Shown here piece after piece: positions 43,577 to 50,223 of a stretch of DNA of 64,000 nt; within the stretch, counting starts at the first letter, position 1, and every line of letters begins with the position of its first letter. Position numbers and translations under genes: made by a program. The stretch is from CAJQQK01 sp965224225. GTDB taxonomy: Bacteria; Pseudomonadota; Alphaproteobacteria; Rhizobiales; Hyphomicrobiaceae. Where the stretch lies: contig CBDCZF010000031.1 in NCBI GenBank assembly GCA_965224225.1, positions 186,001 to 250,000 on the forward strand, read 5' to 3'. The notes beneath the pieces were generated by a model, which made no database searches, was not told the DNA's origin, and saw nothing but the letters and a program-made list of their open reading frames with translations.

Positions 43577-43819
43577 CTATAAACAATGACATACCGGCAG
43601 GTCGTGGTCGTTACCGCCACGCTCACTTCGACGAGCCCCAGGCGGCGGCCGGTTGACCGGTTCGTGAATCGGACGCGGCGGCACCTTTGGCTCAGGTAAA
43701 GAAGGCTCAGTGACGGGCTCGGCCGGGCGCGGTGGCAGGTCCGGCGAACTTGGCGGCTTCGCAGGAGGGGGCGTAATATCCGGCGCATTGCCAGGGGTCT
43801 GCGGTTGGGGCGTGATCAT
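43577..43819 (-). CDS. Proline-rich small protein (80 aa) under a stress promoter
   Basis: An 80-residue product, about one third Pro, beginning MITPQPQTPGNAPDITPPPA, with several P-x-x-P runs and a Cys-containing end (DLPVCHCL). No signal peptide or membrane segment. GAGG precedes the ATG by about six bases, and a full EcfG-type promoter ends 39 bases upstream, so I consider it a real gene. Function unknown; such Pro-rich sequences are usually flexible. Confidence 0.65.
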   Translation of the reverse strand: MITPQPQTPGNAPDITPPPAKPPSSPDLPPRPAEPVTEPSLPEPKVPPRPIHEPVNRPPPGARRSERGGNDHDLPVCHCL

Positions 43820-43857
43820 GTGATGCCTCAGGTAAATGTGAACAATCTACCTGAGGA

Positions 43858-43882
43858 AACGTAGAGCCAAGAGTAAAGTTCC
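43858..43882 (-). promoter_or_regulatory. EcfG-type general stress promoter (minus)
   Basis: Minus strand: GGAAC at 43882-43878, 16-base spacer, CGTT at 43861-43858, a full consensus match. Downstream gene: the Pro-rich small protein (start 43819). Confidence 0.7.
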
Positions 43883-43908
43883 GCGCACACTTCGACACTT
43901 CGGCCATG

Positions 43909-44676
43909 TTAAATGAAAGGGCGCAGGTTCTTGTCGTCGAACTCGTAGCCCGATACTGCGGCCAGGCCACTGTGGTCGCGGATACGCAACTCTCCTGGCT
44001 GCCACGCGATCAAGTCTTTCTTTACGAGCTTTCGAAGAGTCTTGTTCGTATGGACCAGAGACAGACCCAGTGCGTCGGCGATATGGTATTGTGTAAGTGG
44101 CGAACGCATGATGGTTTTCGTTGCCAGTCCCAGACGGCGTGCCCGCTCAAACAAGAGCAGCAGCAGATAGGCAAGCCGCTCTTCGGCAGTGCGCTGCCCA
44201 ATACTAAGGAGGTGCTCGTCAAGCGCGCGTTCTTCGCGAGAAGCAAGCCAGGTGATGTCAAACCCCAATCCGGGCTCGGATTTAAATAGTTCCCAAACCC
44301 GATCACGCTGAAATACGCACAGAACGAGGTCCGATAACGCCTCAACCGAATGATCCATCTTGCCGATAACGGTTGCCTGCAGGCCGAGCAGGTCGCCGGG
44401 GAGTGCAAATGTGAGTATCTGGCGTCGACCATCTTCGAGCAGCTTATAACGCATCGCCCATCCTGACAGGACTGTAAAAAGATGAGCGCTATCGTTGCCC
44501 TCATTGAGAATGGTGGCACCCTGGTCGACCAGAAGTTCGCCGGTCTTGAACTGTTTAACGAAATCGAATTCCTTGCCCTTGAACGGCCGGAATGTCTTGT
44601 TGGCGCGCAGCGGGCACTTTTCACACAAAACAGGTGGACGGCGCGGCGCAAGATCGGCGGCGGATGCCTTGGGCAT
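43909..44676 (-). CDS. Crp/Fnr family transcriptional regulator
   Basis: A 255-residue regulator: a cyclic-nucleotide-binding-like beta barrel (about residues 40-150; GELLVDQGATILNEGNDSAH, LLEDGRRQILTFALPGDLLG) and a C-terminal winged helix (SPLTQYHIADALGLSLVHTN, then KTLRKLVKKDLIAW). N-terminal LCEKCPLRA has two cysteines and LVLCVF a further one, short of the four ligands of canonical Fnr. It may sense cAMP, redox or another signal. ATG 44676 fits; a longer TTG start at 44700 is possible. A class III cyclase lies in the same block (39.4 kb). Confidence 0.88.
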   Translation of the reverse strand: MPKASAADLAPRRPPVLCEKCPLRANKTFRPFKGKEFDFVKQFKTGELLVDQGATILNEGNDSAHLFTVLSGWAMRYKLLEDGRRQILTFALPGDLLGLQATVIGKMDHSVEALSDLVLCVFQRDRVWELFKSEPGLGFDITWLASREERALDEHLLSIGQRTAEERLAYLLLLLFERARRLGLATKTIMRSPLTQYHIADALGLSLVHTNKTLRKLVKKDLIAWQPGELRIRDHSGLAAVSGYEFDDKNLRPFI

Positions 44677-44773
44677 GTCGGACTTTCTCAACAGATGCAA
44701 TGAATATCAGAGGTCAGGCGACATCAAACATCACATCCAGATCCGCATCAACGCAATTGTCAGGCGAGCGTGC

Positions 44774-45025
44774 TCACTCTGCCTGATCATCGGAAGACTG
44801 CGAGCGACGGATCAGTTCTTTTAAGCGATCCGGTACCGGCTCGCCGGCCATTGTCTCGCCAAGCGCCTTCAGCTGTCCGTTCAATTGCCGCATCTGCCTG
44901 ACCCTTTTTGCAGCCTCGGAGTCGAACAGCAGGTACTCAGCTACGCGTGCATGATCCCGCTCGTTGAGCTGGCCATCAACGAACTCCTGCAGCATATCGT
45001 CGGATGGCGCAGGCTTGTCATCCAT
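44774..45025 (-). CDS. Anti-sigma factor-like small protein
   Basis: An 83-residue protein beginning MDDKPAPSDDMLQEFVDGQL, with NERDHARVAEYLLFDSEAAK and EPVPDRLKELIRRS. This layout (D-x2-L-x2-F-V-D-G-x-L ... EPVPxRL) is the soluble N-terminal domain of anti-sigma factors of ECF systems, without the usual membrane segment or zinc cysteines. An EcfG-type promoter ends 87 bases upstream. The nearest sigma gene is the ECF factor at 42.9-43.5 kb. It may bind that sigma, but no direct evidence exists. A TTG at 45070 could give a longer form. Confidence 0.7.
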   Translation of the reverse strand: MDDKPAPSDDMLQEFVDGQLNERDHARVAEYLLFDSEAAKRVRQMRQLNGQLKALGETMAGEPVPDRLKELIRRSQSSDDQAE

Positions 45026-45111
45026 CACATTTTCCATCAGTTCGGCGGCGACCAGCCAGCCATGGGTCAAGCAGCGTATCGGTCGTTAGAATTGCGCCGT
45101 TGTCTTACTAC

Positions 45112-45136
45112 AACGCACCAACCTGAGATTCGTTCC
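45112..45136 (-). promoter_or_regulatory. EcfG-type general stress promoter (minus)
   Basis: Minus strand: GGAAC at 45136-45132, 16-base spacer, CGTT at 45115-45112, a full consensus match. Downstream gene: the anti-sigma-like protein (start 45025). Confidence 0.7.
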
Positions 45137-45154
45137 GGTTTGAAGGTTGCTACA

Positions 45155-45790
45155 TCACGCGCCTACCAAACTGCCAATGGTGCCGGACAAATAGTTCATG
45201 AGATATGCAGTCAGTCCGACAAATAGATAACCAGCGGCGGCGAACGCACCATCACGGCCAAGCAGGGCGATGCCGAAGACGATAACTCCGAGTGCTGGCG
45301 GTAACACGCCCCACGGCACCAGCGCCAGCGGGATCATGACAAGCGCCAGGATGCACATGAATGCCGCAATTAACCGTCGCTGAACCCTGCTGCCCACGAG
45401 CCAGTTCAGGCGCGGCTTGATGTAGCGATCGATCCACTCGGCATAGGGCCGGGCTTTCTTAACGCCCTTCTCCAACGTCTGCCGATCAATACTGCGCTTG
45501 CGAAGCGTGTCGGGTATCCAAGGCTGCTTACGCCCGAAAACGAACTGACCGGCGGCCAGCATGATCAGTGCCGCTGTGAGGATCGACATGCCGGGGATGG
45601 CACCGACCAAGGGGGAAGCTGCAATCAATCCAATGATTGTGCAAAGCGCGCCGATGCTGCGATCTTCGAAGGCATCCACCACGTTACCGACAGACACTGT
45701 TTCACCTTCGATTTGATCCAGAAGGCGGTCGACGACATTGGTGAGAACCGCTGACGGATCGTCATCCTCACTGCCTTTCTGGTCGGTCAT
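45155..45790 (-). CDS. ExoD family membrane protein
   Basis: A 211-residue inner-membrane protein of the ExoD family, first linked to exopolysaccharide production and alkaline tolerance in rhizobia. Seen blocks: FEDRSIGALCTIIGLIAASP, VGAIPGMSILTAALIMLAAG and FGRKQPWIPDTLRKRSIDR, with four to five hydrophobic segments. ATG 45790 has GAGGA about ten bases upstream; the ATG at 45799 is too near that site. It starts 26 bases after the MscS/BON gene on the same strand, suggesting one transcript. No exo biosynthesis genes are nearby. Confidence 0.85.
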   Translation of the reverse strand: MTDQKGSEDDDPSAVLTNVVDRLLDQIEGETVSVGNVVDAFEDRSIGALCTIIGLIAASPLVGAIPGMSILTAALIMLAAGQFVFGRKQPWIPDTLRKRSIDRQTLEKGVKKARPYAEWIDRYIKPRLNWLVGSRVQRRLIAAFMCILALVMIPLALVPWGVLPPALGVIVFGIALLGRDGAFAAAGYLFVGLTAYLMNYLSGTIGSLVGA

Positions 45791-45816
45791 TAATCTCATT
45801 CCTCAGTGATCAGTCA

Positions 45817-47232
45817 TCATTCCGCGGACGACTTCAAGAAGTTCTCCTGAGTTTCCTCACTGGAAGGAGCGCGCGCTTGTCGCTGCGCCGTAGCTTCGTC
45901 GGAACCCAAGTCACCTTCGCCAGCCGATACATCGGGCTCCTGCTCATCCGGCGTCGATAATCTATCATGCTCTTCATCGACGCTAATTCTCTCTGGCGGT
46001 TGCCCACCGCGCAGCAGAGGAACGCCTTGCGGAAATATCACCTCCCGCGACTCGTCTGGCATCGAGATCCCGGCTTGTAGCAGGGCCATCTTGATCTGTC
46101 GCATCAGTGCGGATTTCAGTCTCACCTGCGAGTATTTCGTGTTGTCGAACCAGAAGTATATGCGCAGGTTCACGGTAGACGCAGCAAGTTCATCGACCAA
46201 CGCCATCGGCTCCGGATCATCGAGTATTGCAGGATGTTCGGCAAGCGACCTGACAATGACCGATTGAGCCTTGTTGACGGGATCATCGTAGCCGATTCCG
46301 ACCACGAATTCCGATCGCATCGCGTTGTTGCTCGTGTAGTTCTTGATCACGCTTTTGAAAACCGTAGCGTTAGGTATCTGGATGTGATTGCCGTCCAATG
46401 TTAGGAGAACGGTACTGCGTGTATTTAGGTTTTGAACGATGCCCTGATGCCCTCCCACTTCGATGAGATCGCCGGCGTTAAACGGATTTCGAATACTGAG
46501 TAGCAGGCTCGCCAGAAAATTCTCCGCGATATCGCGGAAGGCGAAGCCAAGCACAACGCCGAGCAATCCGGTCCCGCCAAGAAGTGTGATTGCCAAGCGT
46601 GTCAATCCCGAGACCTGCAGCACGAGATAGAGGCCAAGCAAGAAAATCGGGAACGCGATCAAGCGGGTTGCCACTTGCAGCAAGAGTGGCGAGTGGATCC
46701 GGTCGCGCAACGCCCACTGTGCTGCCATGCGCACGGCCGTCGAAAGATACCATGACAGAACGAGGACGAAAGCAGCAAGGACGAGAAGCGGCAGCAGTTG
46801 CTGCGCCTGCAGGGCAATCTTGCGCATCTCACGCCAGGCCGGTGAAAAATCCCATTCAACCCTCGGCTCAACCTCAATTCGATTGACGACGGCGACGACA
46901 TCCTGGGTCTTTCGGGCAACTTCGCCGGCCCATTCGCGATGCTGCTTCCGCTCGGTACTGCCATCGAGAAACACGATGCCCTCTCTGGCAGAGGCGGCGG
47001 GCGCAACGAACCATCCGCTTGCCTTGAGGATGCCGGTCAATCTTCTGGCAATGTCGCTATCGCGGGACTTTGGATCGACCACGACTTCCTTGGCAGGTGC
47101 CGAGGCCGGTGGCTCTTCCGGTACGACCTTTGTCTGTGCCAGCGCACCACTAGCACTTGCTACGACAATCCACCAGAGCATTGCCGACAGCACAACGGTA
47201 TTCAAACGATAGAAGGCAAATGACAATTTCAT
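45817..47232 (-). CDS. BON-domain MscS-family mechanosensitive channel
   Basis: A 471-residue channel with a signal-like N-terminus (MKLSFAFYRLNTVV then hydrophobic, ending ASGALAQ). A BON domain follows at about residues 50-120 (DIARRLTGILKASGWF, VVAVVNRIEV), presumably periplasmic. Then several transmembrane segments and the MscS pore helix with LLGVVLGFAFRDIAENFLAS and LLLSIRNPFNAGDLIEVGG. ATG 47232 is chosen: the frame is open to 47367 but the earlier part has no signal. A partial EcfG motif (GGAAC-N17-GTC) lies 51 bases upstream. The Glu-rich C-terminal tail is likely disordered. Confidence 0.88.
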   Translation of the reverse strand: MKLSFAFYRLNTVVLSAMLWWIVVASASGALAQTKVVPEEPPASAPAKEVVVDPKSRDSDIARRLTGILKASGWFVAPAASAREGIVFLDGSTERKQHREWAGEVARKTQDVVAVVNRIEVEPRVEWDFSPAWREMRKIALQAQQLLPLLVLAAFVLVLSWYLSTAVRMAAQWALRDRIHSPLLLQVATRLIAFPIFLLGLYLVLQVSGLTRLAITLLGGTGLLGVVLGFAFRDIAENFLASLLLSIRNPFNAGDLIEVGGHQGIVQNLNTRSTVLLTLDGNHIQIPNATVFKSVIKNYTSNNAMRSEFVVGIGYDDPVNKAQSVIVRSLAEHPAILDDPEPMALVDELAASTVNLRIYFWFDNTKYSQVRLKSALMRQIKMALLQAGISMPDESREVIFPQGVPLLRGGQPPERISVDEEHDRLSTPDEQEPDVSAGEGDLGSDEATAQRQARAPSSEETQENFLKSSAE

Positions 47233-47282
47233 GTTGTGGGGTTCTCTGGTTGGTGGCCATCTAGATCGCGACACAGTCAATT

Positions 47283-47307
47283 GACACCCAGACGCGCACT
47301 TCGTTCC
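47283..47307 (-). promoter_or_regulatory. Partial EcfG-type promoter (minus)
   Basis: Minus strand: GGAAC at 47307-47303, 17-base spacer, then GTC in place of GTT at 47285-47283, upstream of the BON-MscS gene (start 47232). One mismatch makes it uncertain. Confidence 0.35.
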
Positions 47308-47359
47308 AAGCAGTCGATAAAGCGATTGGGTGCCAAAAGCGACCAAATTAAAGAGAAGG

Positions 47360-47384
47360 GGAACCAAGGCGGTGAATGAGCGTT
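47360..47384 (+). promoter_or_regulatory. EcfG-type general stress promoter (plus)
   Basis: GGAAC at 47360-47364, 16-base spacer, CGTT at 47381-47384, a full match. It ends 40 bases before the ATG of the PPOX gene at 47425. Confidence 0.7.
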
Positions 47385-47424
47385 TCCCCTACATGATCGT
47401 TGCCGAAAGTAAGGACCCCGTGAG

Positions 47425-47922
47425 ATGACAGACTTGAAGATGGCGAAAGAGAACCCACGCGCGCAGCTGTTCGAGGTGATCGCAAGCGCCAAGGCCGGAA
47501 TGCTCGGATTGGAGGGTTCAGCAGAGCCGATGCAGCCGATGGCGCCTTATACAGATGCGGAACAAGGAAGCCTATGGTTTCTCACGAAGAATGACAGTGA
47601 TCTTTACAACCAACTCGGTACCGGGCGCCGCGCCCAATTCTGTGTGGTCGGCCCGCATCATGATTACCACGCGTCATTGATCGGAGTGCTCACTCAACAC
47701 CAGGATCCTGATCAGATCGATAAAATGTGGAATGACATCGTTGCAGCCTGGTTCGAGCACGGCAAAGACGACCCGACGCTGGTGCTCTTCGAATTCAAGT
47801 TGGAGCACGCCGCCATATGGGCCTCGGTGGGCAACCCACTGGTATTCGGATGGGAAATCGCGAAGGCCCACTGGAAAGGAGACGAGCCGGACCTCGGGAT
47901 CCGAACCAGTGTATCCTTTTGA
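47425..47922 (+). CDS. PPOX-fold general stress protein
   Basis: A 165-residue protein of the pyridoxamine-5'-phosphate-oxidase-like split-barrel fold, of the general stress protein 26 type. Seen blocks: QLFEVIASAKAGMLGLEGSA, LWFLTKNDSDLYNQLGTGRR (flavin-binding region), AQFCVVGPHHDYHASLIG and MWNDIVAAWFEHGKDDPTLV. The family binds FMN or related flavins and is induced by stress in several bacteria; activity unknown. An EcfG-type promoter precedes the ATG. Confidence 0.85.
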   Translation: MTDLKMAKENPRAQLFEVIASAKAGMLGLEGSAEPMQPMAPYTDAEQGSLWFLTKNDSDLYNQLGTGRRAQFCVVGPHHDYHASLIGVLTQHQDPDQIDKMWNDIVAAWFEHGKDDPTLVLFEFKLEHAAIWASVGNPLVFGWEIAKAHWKGDEPDLGIRTSVSF

Positions 47923-48390
47923 TTACGCCCGCGTGGCGCGAAGCTCCAACTCCAGGACGACTGTCGGCTGGGATGCGCCACCTGCCGTCGGCGTGAGCGT
48001 GCGTAGTTCGATCGGTTCAACAGACTTGCGGCGCAACGTGCCGATTTTGAGGGCAGAAGGACTAGGCGCGCCTGTCAGGCTCGATAGGTAGTTGCCTGCG
48101 AGGGCTGAAGCGGGTACTCCCTGGCGGCGGGTCAATACTGTCCAAACTATAACCAGCTGGGCATCTACAAGCGGAGTCCCGGACAACCTGTTGATGCTGC
48201 CCGTGTATGATGAAGACGGGCCGGCCAGTGGTTGGTACCTACAGTTCATCGTTCTCTCTGTCGCAGCACTTGCCTGAGACTTCGGGTCCACCGTACAGGT
48301 CAATTTACCGACATTTTCCAGCTGTTCGGATGCCGCTGCTGACGTAGTGCTTCCAGCCAGTGCCAAGGCTGCGATCGTTCTTTTAAACAT
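47923..48390 (-). CDS. DUF992 family exported protein
   Basis: A 155-residue protein with a signal peptide (KRTIAALALAGSTTSAAAS, likely cut near residue 21). Its core ENVGKLTCTVDPKSQASAAT and YTGSINRLSG, then VIVWTVLTRRQGVPASALAG and VVLELELRA fit the DUF992 family, which is almost confined to Alphaproteobacteria and of unknown role. It is divergent (minus) from the YciF gene, and a palindromic two-way EcfG-type promoter lies 37 bases before its ATG. It is adjacent end-to-end to the PPOX gene. A second DUF992 domain occurs in the multidomain protein at 50.2 kb. Confidence 0.8.
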   Translation of the reverse strand: MFKRTIAALALAGSTTSAAASEQLENVGKLTCTVDPKSQASAATERTMNCRYQPLAGPSSSYTGSINRLSGTPLVDAQLVIVWTVLTRRQGVPASALAGNYLSSLTGAPSPSALKIGTLRRKSVEPIELRTLTPTAGGASQPTVVLELELRATRA

Positions 48391-48424
48391 GATCACACAC
48401 TTCCCCATTTGAAGATCATCTCAA

Positions 48425-48451
48425 GGAACAGTCTCCGCACAGTTTCGTTCC
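48425..48451. promoter_or_regulatory. Bidirectional palindromic EcfG-type promoter
   Basis: Plus strand: GGAAC 48425-48429, 16-base spacer, CGTT 48446-48449. Minus strand: GGAAC 48451-48447, 17-base spacer, GTT 48429-48427. The two share the same bases as a 5-bp inverted repeat (GGAAC ... GTTCC). The minus promoter serves the DUF992 gene at 48390; the plus one reads into the 240-base gap before the YciF gene, which has its own promoter at 48587. Confidence 0.6.
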
Positions 48452-48509
48452 ATGCCGACATTGCATTTTGAGCTGGTTCCATCTTGCCGATTCCAGACAA
48501 ACGCGTGCG

Positions 48510-48529
48510 GGCTGCATGGCTGTGCAGCC
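48510..48529 (+). other. Hairpin between two stress promoters
   Basis: GGCTGCA-TGGCTG-TGCAGCC, a 7-bp perfect stem, lies about 60 bases after the plus-strand EcfG-type -10 element at 48449. No T run follows. It may be part of a small RNA or leader transcript; no gene is recognised in this gap. Confidence 0.3.
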
Positions 48530-48586
48530 ACGCATCTCAAAGGACACCGGAATTGAATGCGAACGCTGCGGATTCACAAATTCTAG

Positions 48587-48611
48587 GGAACGAACGCCGT
48601 CAATGGGCGTT
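48587..48611 (+). promoter_or_regulatory. EcfG-type general stress promoter (plus)
   Basis: GGAAC 48587-48591, 16-base spacer, CGTT 48608-48611, with flanking bases forming GGAACG...CGTTCC, an inverted repeat. It ends 57 bases before the YciF-like ATG at 48668. Confidence 0.7.
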
Positions 48612-48667
48612 CCTTACATACGACTCTTGGAATTAGGTGATCAAATACTGTGTAAGGAAGCCAGAAT

Positions 48668-49165
48668 ATGCCGATTTCGAACCTCAAAGATCTCTATGTT
48701 CACGAACTCAAGGATCTCTACAGCGCGAACGAACAAGCCGTCGCGGTTCATCAATCCATGGCCGATGCGGCCAAGAATGCAGAATTGGCCTCCGCGCTAC
48801 ACGATGCCGTTACTGGTATCAAGAATGGCATGAAAGACGTCGAAGCGATATGTCGGGCGCACGGTCAGCCAGCTGGCGGAATGACTTGCAAGGGTATGAA
48901 GGGGCTGGTCGAGGAAGCGAGGGCTCACGTCTTTGAAGAGCAATACGGCGATCAAGACACCCAGGACGCTTCCATCATTTCGCAAACACAGCGCATGAAC
49001 CATTACGCTTTAGCTGGTTACGGAACCGCTACTGCGTTCGCGAAGAGCCTCGGGCTTTCGGATGACGCTGCGAAGCTCCAGAAAAACCTTGATAACATCT
49101 ATGGTGGCGATCGCCGGATGACAGCTCTTGCGGAGCGCACTGTGAACAGCGCCGCTAAGTCGTAA
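48668..49165 (+). CDS. YciF/DUF892 ferritin-like stress protein
   Basis: A 165-residue four-helix ferritin-like protein of the DUF892 (YciF) family. Seen: LKDLYVHELKDLYSANEQAV (the E/Y-rich helix, about residues 6-25), GIKNGMKDVEAICRAHGQPAG, and DASIISQTQRMNHYALAGYGTA with the QxxxH(Y)xxAxY helix. It is commonly induced by general or envelope stress; the metal-binding and catalytic role is not settled. An EcfG-type promoter lies 57 bases before the ATG. Confidence 0.9.
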   Translation: MPISNLKDLYVHELKDLYSANEQAVAVHQSMADAAKNAELASALHDAVTGIKNGMKDVEAICRAHGQPAGGMTCKGMKGLVEEARAHVFEEQYGDQDTQDASIISQTQRMNHYALAGYGTATAFAKSLGLSDDAAKLQKNLDNIYGGDRRMTALAERTVNSAAKS

Positions 49166-49230
49166 CTGCGTCTTCCGCTTCAATTAGCGCGTGGCTTCAC
49201 TGTTCCTCTTGGCAAAGTCAACTGTCTCTC

Positions 49231-49263
49231 GATCACGCGGTTCCGACCAGGCAACGCGTGATC
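49231..49263. promoter_or_regulatory. 9-bp inverted repeat ahead of the Hsp20-like gene
   Basis: GATCACGCG (49231-49239) and CGCGTGATC (49255-49263) form a perfect inverted repeat with a 15-base loop, 25 bases before the ATG at 49288. It may be a terminator for the YciF gene or an operator of the Hsp20-like gene; no T run follows. Confidence 0.4.
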
Positions 49264-49287
49264 ATTCATTTGCAAAGGATCTGCCGA

Positions 49288-49716
49288 ATGACCGACGAGA
49301 AAAAAAATCTACCCATTCATATTCGCGAACCGGACCGGGCTCGACCGCCAGGAAAGGCCGGAGAGCCAATAATTTCAAAGTTCGTGGACATTTCGAGCGA
49401 ACTGTCGAGCGTCATCGGGAGTAATTGCAGTGCGACAGTTGCCGAGCCAGCCGACTCGTTCCGCGTATGTATTGATCTCAACACAGACGGCGCATCGGCA
49501 GAGGTCGAAAACGGCCTAATTCATGTCCATCGTCTGCCGAACGCTGAGGGCGGTGGTGATCTGGTTTCGCGCGCATTTACGGTACCCGATGACCTTGAGC
49601 GCAGTTTGATCGATGTAAACGTGGATGGCCGCAGTCTCGTTATTACGTTGCCGCGAACAGCTGAGACAACGCGCATCGTACGCCAGTTGGAACGCGCCGG
49701 AGGGACATCGACATAG
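49288..49716 (+). CDS. Hsp20/alpha-crystallin-like protein
   Basis: A 142-residue protein whose C-terminal part has the beta-sandwich pattern of small heat-shock proteins: CIDLNTDGASAEVENGLIHV, SRAFTVPDDLERSLIDVNVD and GRSLVITLPRTAE. The first 60 residues are polar and not conserved. ATG 49288 has AAAGGA about eight bases upstream. It probably acts as an ATP-independent chaperone, but it is shorter and more divergent than classical IbpA proteins. It sits among stress genes; no EcfG-type promoter was found upstream. Confidence 0.72.
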   Translation: MTDEKKNLPIHIREPDRARPPGKAGEPIISKFVDISSELSSVIGSNCSATVAEPADSFRVCIDLNTDGASAEVENGLIHVHRLPNAEGGGDLVSRAFTVPDDLERSLIDVNVDGRSLVITLPRTAETTRIVRQLERAGGTST

Positions 49717-49824
49717 CGCCTCACCCACTCTCACATCAGCTCAATGGAGCAGGTGGTCGACTGCTAGTAGAAAGACATTGCGCCGTTCCGTTCATTTAGA
49801 AATCTTCCTCCTGCCTCTCGAGCT

Positions 49825-49849
49825 GGAACTTTTCGCTGCCAATCCTGTT
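49825..49849 (+). promoter_or_regulatory. EcfG-type general stress promoter (plus)
   Basis: GGAAC 49825-49829, 17-base spacer, GTT 49847-49849. It ends 61 bases before the ATG at 49911. Confidence 0.6.
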
Positions 49850-49910
49850 TAGCTATGAAGGTTCCCGTCGGCTACTCGAAGGGGCCGGTCAAAGGTACGG
49901 GAGCCAAATC

Positions 49911-50153
49911 ATGCGATCACTCATCATCGCGACAATCATTGTTCTTTCCAACAACCCAATTCTTGCAAGCGAAGCAAATGGCAAAAGGCCGGCGTCGGAA
50001 ATTGTCAAAGACATCGTCGACAAAGCCAGACGCGCGCCGGACGGCACGATGCAGCCATCAACGGGGCGTGCAAAACCTGTCGAAAACTGGTTTGGCTGCA
50101 AGCCCGGAAGCAAGGACGCGGACATCTGCAAGACAAAGCGTGCCAAAAAATGA
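49911..50153 (+). CDS. Small exported protein (80 aa)
   Basis: An 80-residue protein with a signal peptide (MRSLIIATIIVLSNNPILAS, probably cut near residue 20) and a basic mature part with two Cys (GCKPGSKDADICKTKRAKK). GGGAG about eight bases upstream supports the ATG, and an EcfG-type promoter precedes it. It lies 70 bases ahead of the multidomain DUF992 gene and probably shares its transcript. Function unknown. Confidence 0.72.
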   Translation: MRSLIIATIIVLSNNPILASEANGKRPASEIVKDIVDKARRAPDGTMQPSTGRAKPVENWFGCKPGSKDADICKTKRAKK

Positions 50154-50223
50154 TCGCAGCCGATATCTGATACGCCTCACCATTCATGAGGGTGGAGTAG
50201 GGACCAATTTCTTGAGGGATGAC

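Noticed and set aside
48468..48833. Frame of 121 codons overlapping the start of the YciF-like gene
   Set aside because: It runs over the conserved YciF coding frame in another phase and is rich in Arg/Cys/Ser.
49855..50223. N-terminal extension of the multidomain DUF992 protein
   Set aside because: The extension overlaps the small exported protein gene in another frame and has Ser/Arg/Thr-rich non-coding character; a signal peptide begins at 50224.
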